Position numbers and translations under genes: made by a program. Positions 50,903 to 59,869 of a stretch of DNA of 64,000 nucleotides are shown one piece after another. Within the stretch, counting starts at the first letter, position 1. Every line of letters begins with the position of its first letter. The DNA is from Kribbella jejuensis. Lineage in GTDB: Bacteria; Actinomycetota; Actinomycetes; Propionibacteriales; Kribbellaceae. Under the pieces are notes generated by a model. It was not told the origin of the DNA. It saw nothing but the letters and a program-made list of their open reading frames with translations, and ran no database searches. The DNA is taken from assembly GCF_006715085.1 (NCBI RefSeq), contig NZ_VFMM01000001.1, forward strand, positions 3,658,001 to 3,722,000, written 5' to 3'.

Positions 50903-52332
50903 CAGTTACTGGTGACCTTGTCCTTGCCGCCCGCGGCAGCCTCCACGGCCTTCTGGTACGCCGCGGCCGCCGCGTCGGTGCTCTTGCCCGCGACCACGTC
51001 CGCGGTCGCCTGCTGCAGCGCCGCCGAGATCTTCGGGTACTCGGCCAGACCCGGACGGTACTGCGTGATCGGCAGCACCTTGCCGGCGACGAAGCTCAGC
51101 ATCGGGTCGTTCTTCAGTACTTCGCTGTTCACGTCGGACCGCTGGGTGATCTTCGCGGCGCCGGCCAGCGACTCCTTGACCATCTCGGCGGAGTTCATGA
51201 ACTGCAGGAACTCCCAAGCCTGCTGCGGGAACTTGGTGTTCGGGTTGATCACGGTCGCGCCGCCACCCGACATCGAGACGAAGTCCTGGCCCTTCACCCC
51301 GGCGCCCGGCTTCATCGCCGGGATCAGGGCGTAACCCACCGCGGTGTCGCGGTCGGGCATCTTCGCGACGCCTTCCTTGGGCTCCACCACGCTGCGCCAG
51401 AAGTAGTCGCCTTCGAGCAGGATGCCGATCTTGTTCGCGGCGAACTCGGCGAACGACTTGTCCCGGCCCTTGGCCTCCTTCTGGAGCACCGGGTCACCGA
51501 GGCCGGTCGAGTAGATCTGGTGGTAGAAGTCCAGCACCTGGCGCAGTTGCGAGGTGTTGCCGAGCCACTTGCCGTCGGAGTTGATGGTGGCGCCCGTGCC
51601 GACGAGCAGCGGCAGCACGCCCTGCATGGTGGTCGCCTCGCCCATCGCGGTACCGGCGTTGATCTGGATCGGCGTCACGCCGGAGATCTTCTTCAGCGCC
51701 TGACCAGCGGAGATGATGTCGTCCCAGGACTTCGGCTGCCAGTCGGCGGGCAGGCCGGCCTGCGAGAACAGCTTCTTGTTGAAGTACAGCACGCGGCCGT
51801 CGGTACCACCGGGTACGCCGTACCGCTTGCCGTTGTAGCTGCCGAGCGCCTGCACCGCGTCCGGGATCTGCTTCCAGCCGTCCCAGTCGTCCACCTTCGC
51901 GGCATCTCCCACCGTGTCGGTGAGCGGCTTGATGTAGTTCGCCTGGGCGAACTCGCCGACCCAGATGCCGTCGATCTGGAACAGGTCCGGGCCGGACTTG
52001 TTCGACAGGTCCAGGGACAGCTTCTGCTTGTAGACCTCGTCGTCGGAGCCGTCACCCTGGAACTTGACGGTGACGTCGACGCCCTTGCCCTTCTGCTCGG
52101 CGACGAACTTCGGGATCAGCACATCGGAGATGAAGGTCGCGCCGGCGCTGCTCTTGCCGCCCTTGACCGAGTTCGAACCAAAGGTCAGTTCGACCTTCTT
52201 GGCGTCGGCGTTCCGGTTCGCGTCCTGGCCGCCGCTGTCGCCCGACCCGGACGAACCGAGACAGCCGGTGAGCAGGGCGAGGGCCGCGGCGCCGAGCACG
52301 CCGGCCGTCGTCAATCGCGAGAGAGATCGCAT
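50902..52332 (-). CDS. Lipoprotein solute-binding protein, CUT1 family
   Basis: 476 residues from ATG 52332, preceded by AAGGAG. The lipobox is LALLTGC (Cys near 23), followed by a Ser/Gly linker and a cluster I-type binding fold (GPDLFQIDGIWVGEFAQANYIKPL, RYGVPGGTDGRVLYFNKKLF, GILLEGDYFWRSV). It captures a sugar or glycerophosphodiester outside the cell for the two permeases. The frame continues upstream to 52383, but without a signal-like start. Confidence 0.91.
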   Translation of the reverse strand: MRSLSRLTTAGVLGAAALALLTGCLGSSGSGDSGGQDANRNADAKKVELTFGSNSVKGGKSSAGATFISDVLIPKFVAEQKGKGVDVTVKFQGDGSDDEVYKQKLSLDLSNKSGPDLFQIDGIWVGEFAQANYIKPLTDTVGDAAKVDDWDGWKQIPDAVQALGSYNGKRYGVPGGTDGRVLYFNKKLFSQAGLPADWQPKSWDDIISAGQALKKISGVTPIQINAGTAMGEATTMQGVLPLLVGTGATINSDGKWLGNTSQLRQVLDFYHQIYSTGLGDPVLQKEAKGRDKSFAEFAANKIGILLEGDYFWRSVVEPKEGVAKMPDRDTAVGYALIPAMKPGAGVKGQDFVSMSGGGATVINPNTKFPQQAWEFLQFMNSAEMVKESLAGAAKITQRSDVNSEVLKNDPMLSFVAGKVLPITQYRPGLAEYPKISAALQQATADVVAGKSTDAAAAAYQKAVEAAAGGKDKVTSN

Positions 52333-52609
52333 CAGGGCTCCTTGCAAAGTGGTCCAGCGACAGTGCCCGTCAAACATTGGCATTGTCCGGCGACTATGTG
52401 AAGACTTTTTCCCAACGACGGATCAAACGTTTACCTGGTGCCTGGGGCAACCACCGGTGGGCTGTCAAGCCGGGATCCCACGGGACGGATTGCGGAAGGG
52501 TTAAAGCTCCCTCAAGGTTCTGTGGCAACAGGTAGTTGAGTAGATACACAGGGTAAGCAGTGGAGCTACCGTTTTGCCGTTCGATTCTGTGGATCGGAGG
52601 TGAAACGAC

Positions 52610-52675
52610 GTGAGACTTCTCCACGGACTTGCTTGCCTGGTCGACGACCTGCTGGGTTGCTGGTGCTGGTGGTGA
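52610..52675 (+). CDS. Candidate Trp/Cys-rich 21-codon small ORF
   Basis: GTG 52610 follows an excellent site (GGAGGTG). The peptide ends DLLGCWCWW, that is TGC TGG TGC TGG TGG before TGA. Downstream are hairpins CCGCTG...CAGCGG and GCTCG...CGAGC, then a long terminator-like stem. This resembles a leader/attenuator unit, yet no plus-strand gene follows. It may be an orphan sRNA with a sensory peptide, or chance. Confidence 0.35.
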   Translation: MRLLHGLACLVDDLLGCWCWW

Positions 52676-52773
52676 CGGCCAGGGCGGTGACGGCACCGGG
52701 CTCCCGCTGACGCGCAAGCAGCGGGCATACCGGGCTCGCTTCCCGAGCGCCGCCCCCGACAGGAGAAGAAAAC

Positions 52774-52802
52774 GGCCGGCCCCGACGATGTCGGGGCCGG
52801 CC
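52774..52802 (-). terminator. Rho-independent terminator of the ricin-type gene
   Basis: GGCCGGCCCCGAC and GTCGGGGCCGGCC form a perfect 13-bp stem with a 3-nt loop. On the minus strand it is followed by GTTTTCTTCT, a proper T tract, 29 nt after the stop of the minus-strand gene. Confidence 0.85.
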
Positions 52803-52831
52803 GCCTCTTGTTGGCTCGGGGGCCTTGAACC

Positions 52832-53599
52832 TCAGCTCTGGGCCAGTTGCATCATCTGCTTCGGTAGCACGGTGATCTGAGCCGGGATCGGCAGCTGTGG
52901 CCGGAGCAGCGACAGCAGGCTGGCGGCCGCTCCCGCGATCGGCAGCGGCAGGGCCAGGCCCAGCGATGCCAGCAGTGCGTTCACCAGGGCGAGTACGGCG
53001 CCCAGGATGTCCAGGCTCGGGACCGGAAGTCCGCTCCAGGCCTGGATCGGAGTACTGGCGACGCTCATGCTGCCCGTCGGTTGCGCCTGCTTGGCCTTCC
53101 CCTTGCCAAGCAGCGACGTCAGGGCGAGACCACTGGCAGCGTTCACGAACGTGCCGGAGTTCTCGTCGTAGGACCACTTCTGCCCGTCGCCGCTACGGCA
53201 GGGCAGCACCAGCAGTGGCGCTGCGGCCGGCACCTTGGCCAGGTCCGCTCCGCTGTCCAGGCAGGCGCCGGTCGTCGCAAGGGCGCCACCGACGCTCTTG
53301 CTCATCGCGACCTGCAACTGTCCGGACTCGGTGTAGATCCACTCCTGGGTCTTGCCCTCCTTACCTGGGGCACACGCCATCATGACCGCCATCGGGACCT
53401 TGTCGGCCGCGACGAACGTCAGGCAGTAGCGGGTGTCGGAACGGGTGGCGATCTGCTGGGCCACGCCCACCGTCACGCCCGGAGCCTGTGAACCGCTGGG
53501 TGCCGGGTTCGCGGCCTGGGCCGGGATGGCCGTGGCGATGGCGACGCTGACCGCGAGTACCACCACGCCGGTGCGGCTGAACAGCTTACGGATGATCAA
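52832..53599 (-). CDS. Secreted ricin-type lectin-like protein
   Basis: 255 residues from TTG 53599, chosen because GGAGG lies 5 nt before it. The signal peptide ends PAQAAN. Residues ~40-170 form a RICIN-like beta-trefoil part (RYCLTFVAADK, TQEWIYTESGQL, ACLDSG, GQKWSYDENSGTFVNAASGLAL) with QxW-type motifs. The rest is hydrophobic and Ala/Leu/Pro-rich (ILGAVLALVNALLASLGLALPLPIAGAAASLLSLL), possibly membrane-associated. It likely binds glycans at the surface. Confidence 0.8.
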   Translation of the reverse strand: MIIRKLFSRTGVVVLAVSVAIATAIPAQAANPAPSGSQAPGVTVGVAQQIATRSDTRYCLTFVAADKVPMAVMMACAPGKEGKTQEWIYTESGQLQVAMSKSVGGALATTGACLDSGADLAKVPAAAPLLVLPCRSGDGQKWSYDENSGTFVNAASGLALTSLLGKGKAKQAQPTGSMSVASTPIQAWSGLPVPSLDILGAVLALVNALLASLGLALPLPIAGAAASLLSLLRPQLPIPAQITVLPKQMMQLAQS

Positions 53600-53774
53600 G
53601 ACAACCTCCAGAGGTCGTGCTATCACTCGGCGTCAGGTCGTCGGGACCCCGTGCGAGAGCCGATAACGCCGGCAGTGACTCAGCGCGACGTTGACGCCAC
53701 AACAAGTAATGCACAGGTCCGGCCGCGGGGGTTATGCCGATCTCGCGAAACTTGATGCCAATGGCAACAAACTG

Positions 53775-53815
53775 CCAGCCGGATATCGTTGCGCAAGGCA
53801 TCGATATCCGGCTGG
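53775..53815. repeat. Perfect 14-bp inverted repeat
   Basis: CCAGCCGGATATCG (53775-53788) and CGATATCCGGCTGG (53802-53815) enclose a 13-nt loop. It lies in the 313-bp gap after the small membrane-protein gene and before the ricin-type gene. No T tract follows on either side, so it may be a binding site, a bidirectional stop, or a remnant of a mobile end. Confidence 0.7.
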
Positions 53816-53912
53816 GAGGTCGCTGTTCTGTGGTTGTGAGCTGTTCGAGATGTTACGGCAATCCGAAGGAATCCGTCCACCTGCACTGGAAGATGCCATA
53901 GGCAACGGATTG

Positions 53913-54314
53913 TCAGTGCGGCTGTTTGGTGTCCCTCGGATCCGGGGCGAGTTCCTGCTCGGTTGCCAGGCGTTCGTCCGCGGGCGTCTCGGGCGTGGTG
54001 TCGACGGCACCGTCGGTGGAATCACTCTCCGTGATCTCGCCCCCGACGGTGTTACCGGACGTGACTGCCGCCTGGTTGCGCAGTTCGCGCAGTTCCTTGC
54101 GCCGGCGCCAGCCGCGGCCGAGGCCCTTCTTCAGCAGCCAGAGACCGGCGATCAATGCGGCGCCGGCCAGCGCGCCGAGGAAGAAGACCGTCGGCACCGA
54201 GACGCCGAAGTCGACGCCGAACACCTCGAGCTTGGTGGACGCGCTCGATGTCACCGAGACGCCGAGTCCGAACAGCACCGCCAAGGCGATCAGGACAATT
54301 CCGAGAACGGCCAT
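53913..54314 (-). CDS. Small LapA-like membrane protein
   Basis: 133 residues. Two membrane helices occur: MAVLGIVLIALAVLFGLGVSV and PTVFFLGALAGAALIAGLWLL. They are followed by KKGLGRGWRRRKELRELRNQAA, the basic helix of LapA/DUF1049-type proteins, and an acidic disordered tail. It lies 35 nt after the helicase gene and may be co-transcribed. Confidence 0.78.
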   Translation of the reverse strand: MAVLGIVLIALAVLFGLGVSVTSSASTKLEVFGVDFGVSVPTVFFLGALAGAALIAGLWLLKKGLGRGWRRRKELRELRNQAAVTSGNTVGGEITESDSTDGAVDTTPETPADERLATEQELAPDPRDTKQPH

Positions 54315-54349
54315 GACGACCCGCCTCTCCGCCGGCCTACGCCGGCACT

Positions 54350-56650
54350 TCAGGCCTCACTACTGAGTAATGCGGTGAGCAGCGCCACCGCGCCGCTCTT
54401 GTCCAGTGGGTTGTTCTGGTTCCCACACTTCGGTGACTGTACGCACGACGGGCAGCCATCGGTGCATTCACAGTGTGCAATCGCCTCACGTGTCGCGGTC
54501 AACCACTCACGCGCGGCGACGTACCCGTGTTCGGCGAAGCCCGCGCCGCCCGGGTGGCCGTCGTACACGAAGACCGTCAGCCGGCCGGTGTCGGCGTGCC
54601 GCGCGGTGGACACACCGCCGATGTCCCAGCGGTCGCAGGTGGCGAACAGCGGCAGCAGCCCGATCGACGCGTGCTCAGCGGCGTGCGCGGCGCCCGGTAC
54701 GTCGGCCAGCCCGAGCGACTCGACCACGCTGTCCGGCATCGTCCACCAGACCGCCTTGGTCCGCAGTGTCCGCGCCGGCAGGTCCAGCGGCTGCTCGTCG
54801 AGTACGTCGCCGGTCGCGATCAGCTTGCGCTGGTACGAGATGACCTGGCTCGTCACCTGGACCCAGCCGCGGGACAGCTCCGCCGTGCCCCAGGTGCAGG
54901 TCTCCTCGGTGGCGAGGATGCCGATCTCGGTGACGTCCCGGGCGAACGTCGTGTAGTCCGGCGAGGCCTGCTCGACCACGGCGGCGTGCTCCTCGAGGTC
55001 CAGCGAGCGCACCAGGTACGACTCGCCGGCGTGCACGTAGACCGCGCCCTCGTGGACCGAGGAGTGCGCCGACCCGCCGTCGACCGTACCGAGCAGGCGG
55101 CCGGTGCGGTCCTCCACGATCTGCACGGTCTTCCCGCCGGCGGACCGGATGTCGATCGCGTCGACGGCCCGTTCCCGCCGCGTCCAGAACCAGCCGTGCG
55201 GACGCTCCCGCAAGAGCCCCTGCCGCACCAGCTGCGCGATGACGGACTCGGTGGTGGCGCCGAAGATCTCGAAGTCGTCCGCGGTCAGCGGCAGCTCCTG
55301 TGCCGCCGCGCACAACTGAGGACCGAGGACGTACGGGTTCTCGGGGTTGAACACCGTCGCCTCGACAGGCCGCCCGAAGATCGCTGCCGGATGCCGCACC
55401 AAGTACGTGTCAAGGGGGTCGTCCCGCGCGATCAGCAGCGCCACCGCGTCCCCACCGGCCCGGCCGGCCCGTCCCGCCTGCTGCCAGAGCGACGCCCGCG
55501 TCCCAGGCCAACCAGAGAGCAGTACGGCGTCCAGCCCGGCGATGTCGATGCCCAGCTCGAGGGCGTTCGTCGCCGCGACTCCGGTGAGCTCCCCGCTCTG
55601 CAGCATCCCCTCGAGCCGTCTGCGCTCCTCAGGGAGGTACCCGGCCCGGTACGCCGACACCTGGTCGGTCAGTGCGGGGTCGACCTCGGCCAGGTTCTCC
55701 CGGGCCGTCATGGCCACTGTCTCGGCACCACGCCGGGACCGGACGAAGGCGACCGTGCGGACGCCTGAGACCACCAGGTCGGTCAGCAGGTCCGCCACTT
55801 CGGCCGTGGCGGAGCGGCGTACCGGAGCGCCGTTCTCGCCGCGCAGGGAGGTCAGCGGCGGCTCCCACAGGCCGAAGGCGATGCCGCCACGAGGAGAGCC
55901 GTCCGCGACGACCTCCTCCATCGGCAGCCCGGTCAGGCGTTCTCCGGACAGCGCGGGCTCTGCCACGGTCGCGGAGGCGCAGACGAAGATCGGATGAGCG
56001 CCGTACTGTGCGCAGACCCGCCGGAGCCGCCGTAGTACGCCGGCCACGTGCGCGCCGAACACACCGCGGTAGTGGTGGCACTCGTCGACCACGACGTACT
56101 GCAGGCAGCCCAGGAACCGGGCCCAGCGCTGATGGTTCGGCAGGACGGAGCGGTGCAGCATGTCCGGATTGCTGAGTACGTACGTCGCGTAGTCGCGCGC
56201 CCAGTCCCGCTCGGTCAGCTCCGAGTCGCCGTCGAGCGTCGTCGCGCGCAGCCCGGGCACGGTGTACGACGAGACCGCACGGAGCTGGTCGTGCGCCAGG
56301 GCCTTTGTCGGCGACAGGTAGAGCACCGAGGCGGTCCGCCGGTGCGGTGACGCGGCCTGGGCGATGCTGAGCGTGGCGAAAGCAGGTAGTAGGTACCCCA
56401 GCGACTTGCCGGATGCCGTACCGGTGGCGACGACCACGTGCCTCCCGCCGTACGCTGCCTCGGCCGTCGCGACCTGGTGGGTCCAGGGGGCCGTGATACC
56501 GGCGTCCCGCAACTGGCCGAGAACCTCGGGCGGCACCCAGCGTGGCCACTCGCAGGTCTGGCCGAGCCGGGGCGGGACGGACTCGACATGCGTCAACCGG
56601 TCGTCCCGACCGGCGGCCAGGCTCTTCAGAACAGCTGCCGCCTCGCGCAT
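54350..56650 (-). CDS. DEAD/DEAH helicase with DUF1998 (MrfA/Hrq1-like)
   Basis: 766 residues. Motif I is VVVATGTASGKSLGYLLPA, Ia LYLSPTKALAHDQL, II VVDECHHYRG (DECH), III CASATVAEP, and VI QQAGRAGRAG. The C-terminus has the four-Cys group CECTDGCPSCVQSPKCGN expected for the iron/zinc-binding DUF1998 domain of MrfA and Hrq1-type repair helicases. A TAGGCT box 6 nt before the ATG supports a leaderless start. It is the homologue of Rv3649 in the conserved order next to bldG. Confidence 0.93.
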   Translation of the reverse strand: MREAAAVLKSLAAGRDDRLTHVESVPPRLGQTCEWPRWVPPEVLGQLRDAGITAPWTHQVATAEAAYGGRHVVVATGTASGKSLGYLLPAFATLSIAQAASPHRRTASVLYLSPTKALAHDQLRAVSSYTVPGLRATTLDGDSELTERDWARDYATYVLSNPDMLHRSVLPNHQRWARFLGCLQYVVVDECHHYRGVFGAHVAGVLRRLRRVCAQYGAHPIFVCASATVAEPALSGERLTGLPMEEVVADGSPRGGIAFGLWEPPLTSLRGENGAPVRRSATAEVADLLTDLVVSGVRTVAFVRSRRGAETVAMTARENLAEVDPALTDQVSAYRAGYLPEERRRLEGMLQSGELTGVAATNALELGIDIAGLDAVLLSGWPGTRASLWQQAGRAGRAGGDAVALLIARDDPLDTYLVRHPAAIFGRPVEATVFNPENPYVLGPQLCAAAQELPLTADDFEIFGATTESVIAQLVRQGLLRERPHGWFWTRRERAVDAIDIRSAGGKTVQIVEDRTGRLLGTVDGGSAHSSVHEGAVYVHAGESYLVRSLDLEEHAAVVEQASPDYTTFARDVTEIGILATEETCTWGTAELSRGWVQVTSQVISYQRKLIATGDVLDEQPLDLPARTLRTKAVWWTMPDSVVESLGLADVPGAAHAAEHASIGLLPLFATCDRWDIGGVSTARHADTGRLTVFVYDGHPGGAGFAEHGYVAAREWLTATREAIAHCECTDGCPSCVQSPKCGNQNNPLDKSGAVALLTALLSSEA

Positions 56651-56819
56651 ACCGGGAGCCTAGTCGCCGGTACGGACAGCTGTTCGCTGAGTGTGAGCTG
56701 AGAATGCACGTTCCGATCCACAGGGCTTTTTCCGGACGGGAATCGACTTCCCCGGGCCGAGATGAAAGAGTTTTCGGTGACGGGTCTCACTCACGGTCCG
56801 TACATGGTTGAATGCACCA

Positions 56820-56843
56820 GTTCACGAGCGCACGCGAGTGAAC
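56820..56843 (+). promoter_or_regulatory. Inverted repeat upstream of bldG
   Basis: GTTCAC at 56820-56825 and GTGAAC at 56838-56843 are inverted, 12 bp apart, with further partial symmetry. The pair ends 32 bp before the bldG GTG, in its 5' region. It may be an operator or an RNA hairpin. Confidence 0.45.
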
Positions 56844-56875
56844 GATGTGGCACAGGACGGGAATCGGAGGCCGAA

Positions 56876-57205
56876 GTGGATCTGTCGCTGACCGCGCGCG
56901 CCGAGGGCGGGCGGACCGTCATCGAGGTCGCGGGGGAGATCGACGTCTACACCGCACCGAAGCTCCGCGAGAAGATCGCCGCACTCGTCGACGACGGGGT
57001 CTACGACCTCGTGATCGACCTGGAACGCGTGGAGTTCCTGGACTCCACCGGCCTCGGCGTCCTCGTCGGCGGGCTGAAACGGGTGCGCACCCATGACGGA
57101 TCCCTGTCCCTGGTCTGTACTCAGGAACGGCTGCTGAAGATCTTCCGGATCACCGGCCTGACCAAGGTGTTCGACATCCACCCGGACGTCGCATCCGCGA
57201 TCTGA
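56876..57205 (+). CDS. bldG: Anti-sigma-factor antagonist BldG
   Basis: 109 residues from GTG 56876 (GGAGG 7 nt before). The STAS domain shows [47 protein letters not shown] with the phosphorylated Ser in DSTGLG, and [17 protein letters not shown]. This matches Streptomyces BldG closely from memory. It binds anti-sigma factors and controls differentiation or stress sigma factors. In Streptomyces an anti-sigma gene follows; here hppA comes next instead. Confidence 0.93.
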   Translation: MDLSLTARAEGGRTVIEVAGEIDVYTAPKLREKIAALVDDGVYDLVIDLERVEFLDSTGLGVLVGGLKRVRTHDGSLSLVCTQERLLKIFRITGLTKVFDIHPDVASAI

Positions 57206-57451
57206 CCCGTGGCACGCAAGCGAAAATGTGACTCCGGTACTACGTTTGGTGACGGTCCCGCCCGGGTTCCGGCACAGGGGTTGCCGTTCCGGTCAGGTAT
57301 GGCGTAGACCACCCTGTCGTCAGGTCTGGTCGGGAACCCGTTAGAGTAACCCACCGCGCCAGTCCCTGGCGCTGTGTCGTATTTCCCCAACCCTACGGTT
57401 GCGGCAGACGGGGGCCGTCAGACCTGCATGGGTTGCCTACAAGGAGGACGG

Positions 57452-59758
57452 ATGTCCGCGCTGCTTGCTGCACAAGCGGTGGATCTTTCGTCGAGCAACA
57501 CCACACTGGTGATCGTCGTCGGAGTGATCGCGATCCTCGCGGTCGCCATTGCGATGGTCTTCCGGGGCCAGGTGCTTGCCGCGAACGATGGCACCGAGAA
57601 CATGAAGACGATCGCCGCCGCGGTCCAGGAAGGCGCCTCGGCGTACCTGAACCGGCAGTTCCGGACGCTCTCGATCTTCGCCGTGGTCGCGTTCCTGCTG
57701 CTGTTCCTGCTGCCCGCGCACACCGACGGCGGCAACGAGACCACGCTGAAGATCTTCCGCTCGGTCTTCTTCCTGGTCGGCGCGGGCTTCTCCGCCACGA
57801 TCGGCTACCTGGGCATGTGGCTCGCGACGCGGGCCAACGTCCGGGTCGCCGCGGCGGCCAGGTCCGAGGGCCGCGACCCAGCGATGCGGGTCGCGTTCCG
57901 GACCGGTGGAACAGTCGGCATGGCGACCGTGGGCCTCGGCCTGTTCGGCGCCGCGCTGGTGGTGCTGCTCTTCAAGGGTGACGCCCCGACCGTGCTCGAA
58001 GGCTTCGGCTTCGGCGCCGCGATGCTCGCGATGTTCATGCGGGTCGGCGGCGGTATCTTCACCAAGGCCGCCGACGTCGGCGCGGACCTGGTCGGCAAGG
58101 TCGAGCAGAACATCCCCGAGGACGACCCGCGGAACGCCGCGACGATCGCCGACAACGTCGGTGACAACGTCGGTGACTGCGCCGGTATGGCCGCCGACCT
58201 GTTCGAGTCGTACGCCGTGATGCTGGTGGCCTCGCTGATCCTCGGCAAGGCCGCGTTCGGCGAGCAGGGCCTGATCTTCCCGCTGATCGTTCCGGCCATC
58301 GGTGCGATCACCGCGGTCATCGGTGTCTTCCTGACCCGCCCGCGGACCGGCGAGAACGGTCTGCGCACGATCAACCGGGCCTTCTACCTCTCCGCGATCA
58401 TCTCCGCGGTGCTGTGTGCCGTGGCGGCGTTCGTCTACCTGCCCGGCAGCTTCAAGGAGCTGACCGGCGCGGCCGGTACCGCGATCGCGAACACCGACGG
58501 CGACCCGCGGCTGATCGCGACCGTCTCGGTGATCATCGGCATCGTGCTGGCGGCCATCATCCTGGCGCTGACCGGTTACTTCACCGGCACCGAGGACAAG
58601 CCGGTCAAGGACGTCGGCAAGACCTCGCTGACCGGCGCCGCGACCGTGATCCTGTCCGGTATCTCGGTCGGCTTCGAGTCCGCCGTCTACACCGCCGTGG
58701 TGATCGCGGCGGCCGTGTACGGCGCCTTCCTGGTCGGTGGCTCCGGCATCGTGGCGCTGTTCGCGATCGCGCTGGCCGGTTGCGGTCTGCTCACCACCGT
58801 GGGCGTCATCGTCGCGATGGACACCTTCGGTCCGGTCTCCGACAACGCCCAGGGCATCGCCGAGATGTCCGGTGACGTGGACGGCGAGGCGGCCCAGATC
58901 CTCACCGAGCTGGACGCCGTCGGCAACACCACCAAGGCGATCACCAAGGGCATCGCGATCGCGACGGCCGTGCTGGCCGCGACCGCACTGTTCGGCTCCT
59001 ACACCGACGCGATCCGGTCCGCGCTGGCCGACAACTACGCGAAGTTCGAGGCGGACGCGCTGGTGTTCAACCCGGGCACGCTGGTCGGCCTGATCCTCGG
59101 TGCCGCGGTCGTGTTCATGTTCTCCGGTCTGGCCATCAACGCGGTCGGCCGCGCCGCCGGTGCGGTCGTCTACGAGGTCCGTCGCCAGTTCCGCGACATC
59201 CCCGGGATCATGGAGGGCACGGGCAAGCCGGAGTACGGCAAGGTCGTCGACATCTGCACCCGCGACTCGCTCCGTGAGCTGGCCACTCCAGGTCTGCTCG
59301 CGATCACCGCGCCGATCGCGGTCGGCTTCGGCCTCGGTGCCGCTGCGCTGGCCGGCTACCTGGCCGGTGCGATCGGTGCCGGCACGCTGATGGCGGTCTT
59401 CCTGGCCAACTCCGGTGGTGCCTGGGACAACGCCAAGAAGCTGGTCGAGGACGGTAACCACGGCGGCAAGGGTTCGCCGGCGCACGAGGCCACCGTCATC
59501 GGTGACACCGTCGGTGACCCGTTCAAGGACACCGCCGGCCCGGCCATCAACCCGCTGATCAAGGTGATGAACCTGGTCTCGGTGCTGATCGCTCCGGCCG
59601 TCGTCGGGATGTCCGCGATCGGCGACAACACCAACACCGCGCTGCGGATCGTCATCGCGCTGGTCGCGCTGGTCATCCTGGTCGCCGCGGTCTGGGTCTC
59701 CAAGCGCCGTGAGTCGGTCATCGCCGACACCCCGGCGGAGGCCAAGGCAGCCGCGTAA
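57452..59758 (+). CDS. hppA: Membrane proton-pumping pyrophosphatase, K+-independent type
   Basis: 768 residues from ATG 57452 (AAGGAGG before it). About 16 membrane segments; substrate motifs are DVGADLVGKVE, DDPRNAATIADNVGDNVGDCAGMAADLFESYAV and GDTVGDPFKDTAGPAINPL. The segment GNTTKAITKG has Lys at the position that marks K+-independent H+-PPases, whereas K+-dependent enzymes have Ala. It pumps protons with PPi energy. A TAGAGT box near 57343 and a ~100-nt leader precede it, and a strong terminator follows. Confidence 0.96.
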   Translation: MSALLAAQAVDLSSSNTTLVIVVGVIAILAVAIAMVFRGQVLAANDGTENMKTIAAAVQEGASAYLNRQFRTLSIFAVVAFLLLFLLPAHTDGGNETTLKIFRSVFFLVGAGFSATIGYLGMWLATRANVRVAAAARSEGRDPAMRVAFRTGGTVGMATVGLGLFGAALVVLLFKGDAPTVLEGFGFGAAMLAMFMRVGGGIFTKAADVGADLVGKVEQNIPEDDPRNAATIADNVGDNVGDCAGMAADLFESYAVMLVASLILGKAAFGEQGLIFPLIVPAIGAITAVIGVFLTRPRTGENGLRTINRAFYLSAIISAVLCAVAAFVYLPGSFKELTGAAGTAIANTDGDPRLIATVSVIIGIVLAAIILALTGYFTGTEDKPVKDVGKTSLTGAATVILSGISVGFESAVYTAVVIAAAVYGAFLVGGSGIVALFAIALAGCGLLTTVGVIVAMDTFGPVSDNAQGIAEMSGDVDGEAAQILTELDAVGNTTKAITKGIAIATAVLAATALFGSYTDAIRSALADNYAKFEADALVFNPGTLVGLILGAAVVFMFSGLAINAVGRAAGAVVYEVRRQFRDIPGIMEGTGKPEYGKVVDICTRDSLRELATPGLLAITAPIAVGFGLGAAALAGYLAGAIGAGTLMAVFLANSGGAWDNAKKLVEDGNHGGKGSPAHEATVIGDTVGDPFKDTAGPAINPLIKVMNLVSVLIAPAVVGMSAIGDNTNTALRIVIALVALVILVAAVWVSKRRESVIADTPAEAKAAA

Positions 59759-59770
59759 GCAGTACCTCCC

Positions 59771-59806
59771 GCAACGGCCCGCCGGTTCCCACCGGCGGGC
59801 CGTTGC
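59771..59806 (+). terminator. Terminator after hppA
   Basis: GCAACGGCCCGCCGGT and ACCGGCGGGCCGTTGC form a perfect 16-bp stem with loop TCCC, 12 nt after the stop. The following T content is low, as is common in actinobacteria. Confidence 0.8.
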
Positions 59807-59869
59807 GCATGGACCCGGTACGCGCTCGCCGTCTACTGTCGTCGTACGACGCAATCGCGGGAGGTAGGG

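Noticed and set aside
53691..54956. 421-residue plus-strand open frame
   Set aside because: It runs antisense to the LapA-like gene and helicase end, with no domain and odd composition.
57206..57451. Riboswitch before hppA
   Set aside because: No known riboswitch core was recognised; only a -10 box and ribosome site can be supported.
57437..59854. 805-residue minus-strand open frame
   Set aside because: Mirror of hppA, made of Asp/Arg/Gly-rich low-complexity sequence; a shadow of the real gene.
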